Positions 6,121-9,921 of a DNA stretch of 9,921 nt are shown in pieces. This DNA comes from an uncultured Collinsella sp. (lineage in GTDB: Bacteria; Actinomycetota; Coriobacteriia; Coriobacteriales; Coriobacteriaceae). Location: the NCBI GenBank assembly GCA_900552875.1, contig USCS01000044.1, forward strand, positions 1 through 9,921, written 5' to 3'. The notes under the pieces were generated by a model. It saw only the letters and a program-made list of their open reading frames with translations, had not been told where the DNA came from and did no database searches. Position numbers and translations under genes: made by a program. Within the stretch, counting starts at the first letter, position 1, and the number at the start of each line of letters is the position of its first letter.

Positions 6121-7047
6121 ATGCATTCTCCCCAACAGCGCGGCATGCAGACCCAGCCGGTATGCAGCCGTCGCATCTTTTTGGGTAGCGCTCTCGCTGC
6201 GAGCGCTTCCGTCGTCGCCGGCGCGCTCGCCGGCTGTCAGCGCCCGTCCACGCTCAAGGTGGTTCAGCCCACGACGGGCGGCGGTCGCGACGACCTGTCC
6301 GATTCCGTGATCGGCAAGGATAAGATCCGCATCGGCATGGAGGCGGCCTACGCCCCGTACAACTGGCAGGTTTCCGAAGCCAGTGAGTACACCATCCCCA
6401 TCGACAACGTGCAGGGCGCCTATGCCGATGGCTACGACGTGCAGATCGCCAAGATCGTCTGCAAGGCCCTCGGTGGCGAGCCCGTTGCCGTCAAGCAGAG
6501 CTTCTCGGGCCTTATCGATTCGCTCAACAACGGCCAGATCGACCTCATCATTGCCGGCATGAGCGCCACGCCCGAGCGCGAGGAGTCGGTCGGCTTTTCC
6601 GACCCGTACTTCATTGGCTACTTTGGCCTGTTCGTAAAAGAGGGTTCCCCCTACCAAAACGCCACCAAGCTCAGCGACTTTAGCGGTGCCACGGTACTCG
6701 GCCAAAAGGACACCATGCTCGACACCGTCATCGACGAGATTCCGGGCGTTGTGCACAAGAACCCGGTCGACTCCGTCCCCACGGTGTTCTCGAACCTGCT
6801 GCAGGGCACGTGCGACGCCGTGACCTACAACACCGAGAACGAGAAGGGCTATATGGCCCAAAATCCGGGCATTGTCCCTATTCATTTTGCCGAGGGCGAG
6901 GGCTTTAAGCAGGAGGTCGCGGCAAATGTCGGTTGCCGCAAGGGCTCGGACAAACTGCTTAAGCTCATCGATAAGACGCTCAAGGGCATTAGCCAAGAGG
7001 AGCGCGACCAAATGTGGGACGCGTGCCTCGACCGTCAGCCGGCATAG
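6121..7047 (+). CDS. Polar amino-acid ABC transporter substrate-binding lipoprotein with Tat-type signal
   Basis: This 308-residue protein would capture an amino acid outside the membrane and hand it to the permease encoded next. The N-terminus has a twin-arginine motif, SRRIFLG (16-22), a hydrophobic stretch, and the lipobox LAGC with the lipidated Cys39, so it is probably exported folded by Tat and anchored as a lipoprotein. The mature part follows the family 3 solute-binding fold: IRIGMEAAYAPYNW near residue 77, GYDVQIAKIVCKALGG, then AGMSATPEREESVGFSDPYF, the classic region of this family. An alternative ATG at 6145 lacks the site GGGAAGG and still keeps the Arg pair. The gene opens a three-gene operon (permease 9 bases downstream). 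Substrate is unresolved; polar amino acids such as glutamine, arginine or cystine are typical for the family. Confidence 0.92.
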   Translation: MHSPQQRGMQTQPVCSRRIFLGSALAASASVVAGALAGCQRPSTLKVVQPTTGGGRDDLSDSVIGKDKIRIGMEAAYAPYNWQVSEASEYTIPIDNVQGAYADGYDVQIAKIVCKALGGEPVAVKQSFSGLIDSLNNGQIDLIIAGMSATPEREESVGFSDPYFIGYFGLFVKEGSPYQNATKLSDFSGATVLGQKDTMLDTVIDEIPGVVHKNPVDSVPTVFSNLLQGTCDAVTYNTENEKGYMAQNPGIVPIHFAEGEGFKQEVAANVGCRKGSDKLLKLIDKTLKGISQEERDQMWDACLDRQPA

Positions 7048-7056
7048 GGAGGCAGC

Positions 7057-8205
7057 ATGAAAACCATCAATCGCCTGGCCTCCTTTATCAAGGCCGACCA
7101 CCGTTATGTATACCTAGGCACGAGCGTTATCGCGGCGCTCGGCCTGGCGTTTAGCCAGCGCAACCCCACGCCGCTGAGCTTCTTGGCCCCCACGGGCGTG
7201 TTCCAAGATTGCCTTTGGGCGATCCTGTGGGCGTGGCTCGTCGTGTCGGCGGCGGCGCTGGTCGCCAAGCTCATGCACTGGAACGACTATCACGAAAAGT
7301 CGCCGTTCGCATCCGAGCGTTTCCGTCGTGGCGCACGCTTGGGCAGCTACGTCGTGGTCGCCATCGCGGTGATCTTCTTTATCGACCGTTGCGTCATGTC
7401 GTTTATCGACCTGGTGCAGGTGAGCATTGTCTCGGATTCCAACCCCAGCGACTTTTTGTCGAGCCTGGTCTACATGACCTACAAGAGCGGCGACTTCTTC
7501 ATTCGCGGTATCGAGATCACCATCGCGCTTGCCACCTTCGGCACCGTCATCGCATTCTTCCTGGCACTGCTCTTTGTGTTCCTGCGCATTCAGACCTTCG
7601 ATCGCGTGGACAACGACCTGGTGCGCTTCTTTAAGAGTATCGGCCGCGGCTTTGCGACCGTCTACTCCACCATCGTGCGCGGCACGCCCATGATGGTCCA
7701 GGGTCTGCTCATCTATTACGCGGGCTTCACCGTTTTGCGCGGCATGGGCTTCGAGACCGCTCAGGCCAACCAGATTTGGAGCACCTTCACCGCCGGCCTC
7801 GTTACCATCTCGCTCAACTCCACCGCCTACATGATGGAGGTCCTGCGCGGCGGCATCGAGTCCATCGATCCCGGCCAGGCCGAGGCAGCACGCTCGCTGG
7901 GCCTGTCGCAGTGGCAAGCCATGCGCAAAGTCGTGTTCCCCCAGGGCATTAAAAACGCGATCCCGGCGCTCACCAACGAGCTCATCATCAACATCAAGGA
8001 TTCGTCGGTGCTCTCGGTCATCGGCGTGTTTGACCTCATGTACGCCACCACCACCGTCGCCGGCGTGTACTACCGCCAGATGGAGGTCTACTGCGTGGCG
8101 CTCGTGGTCTACCTGATCCTGACGCTCGTGGCGAGCCGCCTGCTCGAGGCCTTTGGCAAAAAGCTTGGCGCCGAGGCTCCTGCCACGCTGCCCAGCTCCA
8201 ACTAG
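7057..8205 (+). CDS. Amino-acid ABC transporter permease (HisM/GlnP type) with extended N-terminus
   Basis: This is the membrane channel of the importer. The core permease occupies about residues 145-370 and carries RGTPMMVQ (208-215), LRGGIESIDPGQ (263-274) and the ATPase-contacting EAA loop starting EAARSLGLSQ (277-286), all typical of polar amino-acid permeases. Those proteins are usually about 215-250 residues; this one has 382. The extra 145 or so N-terminal residues hold about three predicted helices (roughly 17-33, 50-72, 96-118) separated by a charged loop (HWNDYHEKSPFASERFRRGAR). No second permease gene is present, so it presumably forms a homodimer. The start is supported by GGGAGG overlapping the stop of the binding-protein gene. 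The ATPase gene follows after 22 bases. The function of the added helices is unknown. Confidence 0.92.
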   Translation: MKTINRLASFIKADHRYVYLGTSVIAALGLAFSQRNPTPLSFLAPTGVFQDCLWAILWAWLVVSAAALVAKLMHWNDYHEKSPFASERFRRGARLGSYVVVAIAVIFFIDRCVMSFIDLVQVSIVSDSNPSDFLSSLVYMTYKSGDFFIRGIEITIALATFGTVIAFFLALLFVFLRIQTFDRVDNDLVRFFKSIGRGFATVYSTIVRGTPMMVQGLLIYYAGFTVLRGMGFETAQANQIWSTFTAGLVTISLNSTAYMMEVLRGGIESIDPGQAEAARSLGLSQWQAMRKVVFPQGIKNAIPALTNELIINIKDSSVLSVIGVFDLMYATTTVAGVYYRQMEVYCVALVVYLILTLVASRLLEAFGKKLGAEAPATLPSSN

Positions 8206-8215
8206 GCTCAAGACG

Positions 8216-8220
8216 AGGAG
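8216..8220 (+). promoter_or_regulatory. Ribosome binding site deciding the ATPase start
   Basis: AGGAG lies seven bases before the ATG at 8228. An in-frame TTG at 8153 would overlap the end of the permease gene and add 25 residues with no family resemblance. Confidence 0.7.
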
Positions 8221-8227
8221 AATCATC

Positions 8228-9013
8228 ATGGCAGATACCGCCACTACCGGCACCGCGGCCGCCGCACAGACCAATGAGCCGCTCATCCGCGTCGAGGGCC
8301 TGCGCAAGAGCTTCGGCTCGCTCGAGGTACTCAAGGGCATTGACCTGTCCGTTAACCCCGGCGAGGTCGTCACCATTATCGGCGCCTCGGGTTCGGGTAA
8401 GTCGACCTTCCTGCGCTGCCTCAACCTGCTCGAGACCCCGGACGCGGGCCACATCTGGTTCCACGGCCAGGACCTCACGGCCGAGCGCTGCAACATCAAC
8501 AAGCTGCGTGAGGACATCGGCATGGTGTTCCAGGGCTTTAACCTGTTCAACAACATGGACGTGCTCGACAACTGCACGCTCGCGCCCGTCACGCTCAAAA
8601 AGATGAGCAAGGCCGAGGCCGAGAAGGTCGCGATGGAGCATCTGACGAGCGTGGGGCTCGAGAAGTTCGCGCACGCCGCCGTGGGTCGCCTGTCCGGTGG
8701 TCAAAAACAGCGCGTGGCCATCGCTCGTGCCCTATGTATGAATCCGCAGATCATGCTGTTCGACGAGCCGACCTCCGCACTCGACCCCGAGATCGTGGGA
8801 GAGGTGCTCGAGGTCATGCGCAAACTTGCTGCCGACGGCATGACCATGGTCGTCGTCACGCACGAGATGGCCTTTGCCCGCACCGTGTCCGATCGCGTGG
8901 TCTTTATGGACAAGGGCGTAGTGCTCGAGGACGCCGCGCCGGCAGAGCTCTTTGGCAACCCCAAGCACCAGCGTACCCGCGAGTTCCTCTCGCGTTATCT
9001 CGAGGACAAATAA
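8228..9013 (+). CDS. Amino-acid ABC transporter ATP-binding protein (GlnQ/HisP type)
   Basis: This 261-residue ATPase powers the importer from the cytoplasmic face. All motifs are intact: Walker A GASGSGKST (52-60), Q-loop Gln102 in MVFQGFN, signature LSGGQKQ (155-161), Walker B with D-loop IMLFDEPTSALD (175-186; catalytic Glu180), and the switch His212 in VTHEMAFA. The length and MVFQGFNLF match polar amino-acid transport ATPases. A short Ala/Thr-rich leader (2-15) precedes the first strand. It is the last gene of the binding protein-permease-ATPase operon, and a terminator-like hairpin follows 24 bases after its stop. Family assignment is very secure; the transported amino acid is not. Confidence 0.96.
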   Translation: MADTATTGTAAAAQTNEPLIRVEGLRKSFGSLEVLKGIDLSVNPGEVVTIIGASGSGKSTFLRCLNLLETPDAGHIWFHGQDLTAERCNINKLREDIGMVFQGFNLFNNMDVLDNCTLAPVTLKKMSKAEAEKVAMEHLTSVGLEKFAHAAVGRLSGGQKQRVAIARALCMNPQIMLFDEPTSALDPEIVGEVLEVMRKLAADGMTMVVVTHEMAFARTVSDRVVFMDKGVVLEDAAPAELFGNPKHQRTREFLSRYLEDK

Positions 9014-9036
9014 CCAACCGCAAGCGCTTATGTGGC

Positions 9037-9064
9037 AGGGCCGCTCCGGTGGGGCGGCCCTTGT
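9037..9064 (+). terminator. Terminator-like hairpin between the ABC operon and the peptidase gene
   Basis: AGGGCCGCTCC (9037-9047) pairs with GGGGCGGCCCT (9051-9061), 11 pairs including one wobble, with a 3-base loop, followed only by TGTCGTC. The stem is strong but the T tail is poor. It lies in the 72-base gap before the peptidase gene and could reduce rather than abolish readthrough. Confidence 0.55.
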
Positions 9065-9085
9065 CGTCACAATCGAAAGGATGTC

Positions 9086-9921
9086 ATGGCCGAGGTTTGG
9101 CGCTTCTTTGCGCATGAGGATGATTTTGCCGGTATAGACGAGGCCGGCGCATGCGAGCGCTTGGGCCGCGTGCTGTCGTTTCCGACCATTTCGAGCATGG
9201 ATGCCGAGGCGGTGGACTGGCAGCCGTTCGACGACCTGCGCGCGTATATGCAGCAGGCTTGGCCGCGCGTGTTTGCGGCGGGCGAGGTCGAGCTTATCGA
9301 TCATTCGCTATTGGTGACGCTTGGCGGTTTCGACCCTGCCCTCAAACCCGTCATGCTCATGGGTCACATGGACGTGGTTCCTGTGGTGCCGGGCACCGAG
9401 GACGATTGGACTCACGCCCCCTTTAGCGGACATGTGGACGATGCCTACATTTGGGGCCGCGGCGCCATCGACATGAAAGACCAAGTCGCAGGCATTCTCG
9501 AGGCGGTTGAGTATGCGCTGGCCCACGGCTGGGAGCACGAGCGCACCCTGCTGCTGGCTTTTGGCCAGGACGAGGAAACCACGCAGTTCGGTGCGGGTGC
9601 CATCGGCCGCGTGCTCGAGGAGCGCGGCATTGAGCTTGAGTACCTGATCGATGAGGGTGACTACCGCATCGTTTCGGCTGCCGAGTACAGCGCGGGCGAG
9701 GACTGGCTCATGCACGCCGACCTTGCCGAGAAGGGCTACGCCGATATTGTGCTCAAGACGAAGAGTGAGGGCGGGCATTCGTCCAACCCCTACGGCGGCA
9801 CATCGCTCGAGGTGCTGAGCCGTGCCATCACCGCAATCTGCGATATCGAATGGCCGACGCGCGTCACGGACCTGCTTGCCGCACAGCTCGTCGAGCTGGG
9901 GCTTTACACGGCCGACGAGAT
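9086..9921 (+). CDS. M20 family metallopeptidase (Gly-X carboxypeptidase/dipeptidase-like), cut by window end
   Basis: The frame stays open from the ATG at 9086 to the window edge (278 residues). It encodes a zinc-dependent M20 exopeptidase that probably releases amino acids from small peptides in the cytoplasm. Active-site motifs appear in order: GHMDVVP (His94 a metal ligand, Asp96), GRGAIDMKD (Asp129 bridging the metals), GQDEET (Glu163 the catalytic base, Glu164 a ligand), and DEGD (189-192, the next ligand). The lid domain begins at about 215 with EGGHSSNP, whose His231 may reach into the partner's active site as in related enzymes. The last metal-binding His lies beyond the window. The overall look is closest to the yscS/PM20D1 branch. 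AAAGGA five bases upstream supports the start, and no signal peptide is seen. Placement after an amino-acid importer suits a peptide-use role. Confidence 0.9.
   Translation, partial: MAEVWRFFAHEDDFAGIDEAGACERLGRVLSFPTISSMDAEAVDWQPFDDLRAYMQQAWPRVFAAGEVELIDHSLLVTLGGFDPALKPVMLMGHMDVVPVVPGTEDDWTHAPFSGHVDDAYIWGRGAIDMKDQVAGILEAVEYALAHGWEHERTLLLAFGQDEETTQFGAGAIGRVLEERGIELEYLIDEGDYRIVSAAEYSAGEDWLMHADLAEKGYADIVLKTKSEGGHSSNPYGGTSLEVLSRAITAICDIEWPTRVTDLLAAQLVELGLYTADE

Noticed and set aside
6019..7101. A 360-codon minus-strand open frame opposite the binding-protein gene
   Set aside because: It is antisense to a well-supported lipoprotein gene, runs into the palindromic leader, and has no family resemblance.
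7114..8610. A 498-codon open frame on the minus strand across the permease and ATPase genes
   Set aside because: It is antisense to two genes with intact family motifs. Strong GC bias at third positions removes stop codons on the opposite strand, and the translation is rich in His, Asp and Arg with no recognisable fold.

Overview
The window looks like ordinary chromosome from a high-GC anaerobic gut actinobacterium, most likely of the Coriobacteriia (Collinsella-like). This placement is an inference from GC-rich third codon positions, the gene content and the style of the intergenic palindromes; no rRNA or marker gene is present to prove it. It holds eight protein genes (the first and last are cut by the window edges) and no tRNA, rRNA, CRISPR array or transposase gene.

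Layout. (1) 1-2233, plus strand: the C-terminal part of a family 4 glycoside hydrolase of the 6-phospho-alpha-glucosidase (GlvA/MalH) type, then a PTS EIICB permease of the alpha-glucoside type. Together they would import maltose-like sugars as phosphates and cleave them inside the cell. A hairpin sits between the two genes and a strong terminator-like hairpin follows the second. (2) 2461-3714, minus strand: an MFS efflux-type transporter, convergent with the PTS gene, probably starting at a TTG codon. (3) 3975-4844, plus strand: an unrecognised single-pass membrane protein with an acidic N-terminal half. (4) 4922-5815, plus strand: a LacX-like aldose 1-epimerase family protein. (5) 6121-9013, plus strand: a complete polar amino-acid ABC importer operon encoding a Tat-type lipoprotein binding protein, a permease with about 145 extra N-terminal residues, and an ATPase. 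(6) 9086-end, plus strand: the start of an M20 family metallopeptidase, open to the window edge. It follows the importer after a terminator-like hairpin.

The gene functions suggest two modules: uptake and hydrolysis of phosphorylated alpha-glucosides, and amino-acid import next to a peptidase.

The least ordinary content lies between the genes. Three gaps carry long inverted repeats. Two of them, at 2317-2376 and 3825-3889, share a nearly identical 19-base centre (18 of 19 matches) but have unrelated arms, each self-complementary. A conserved loop with changing but base-paired arms suggests a family of structured elements. The gap at 5816-6120 holds two further large hairpins plus a palindrome and a stem next to the ribosome binding site of the ABC operon. 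No clear new defence system or other exotic system is visible.
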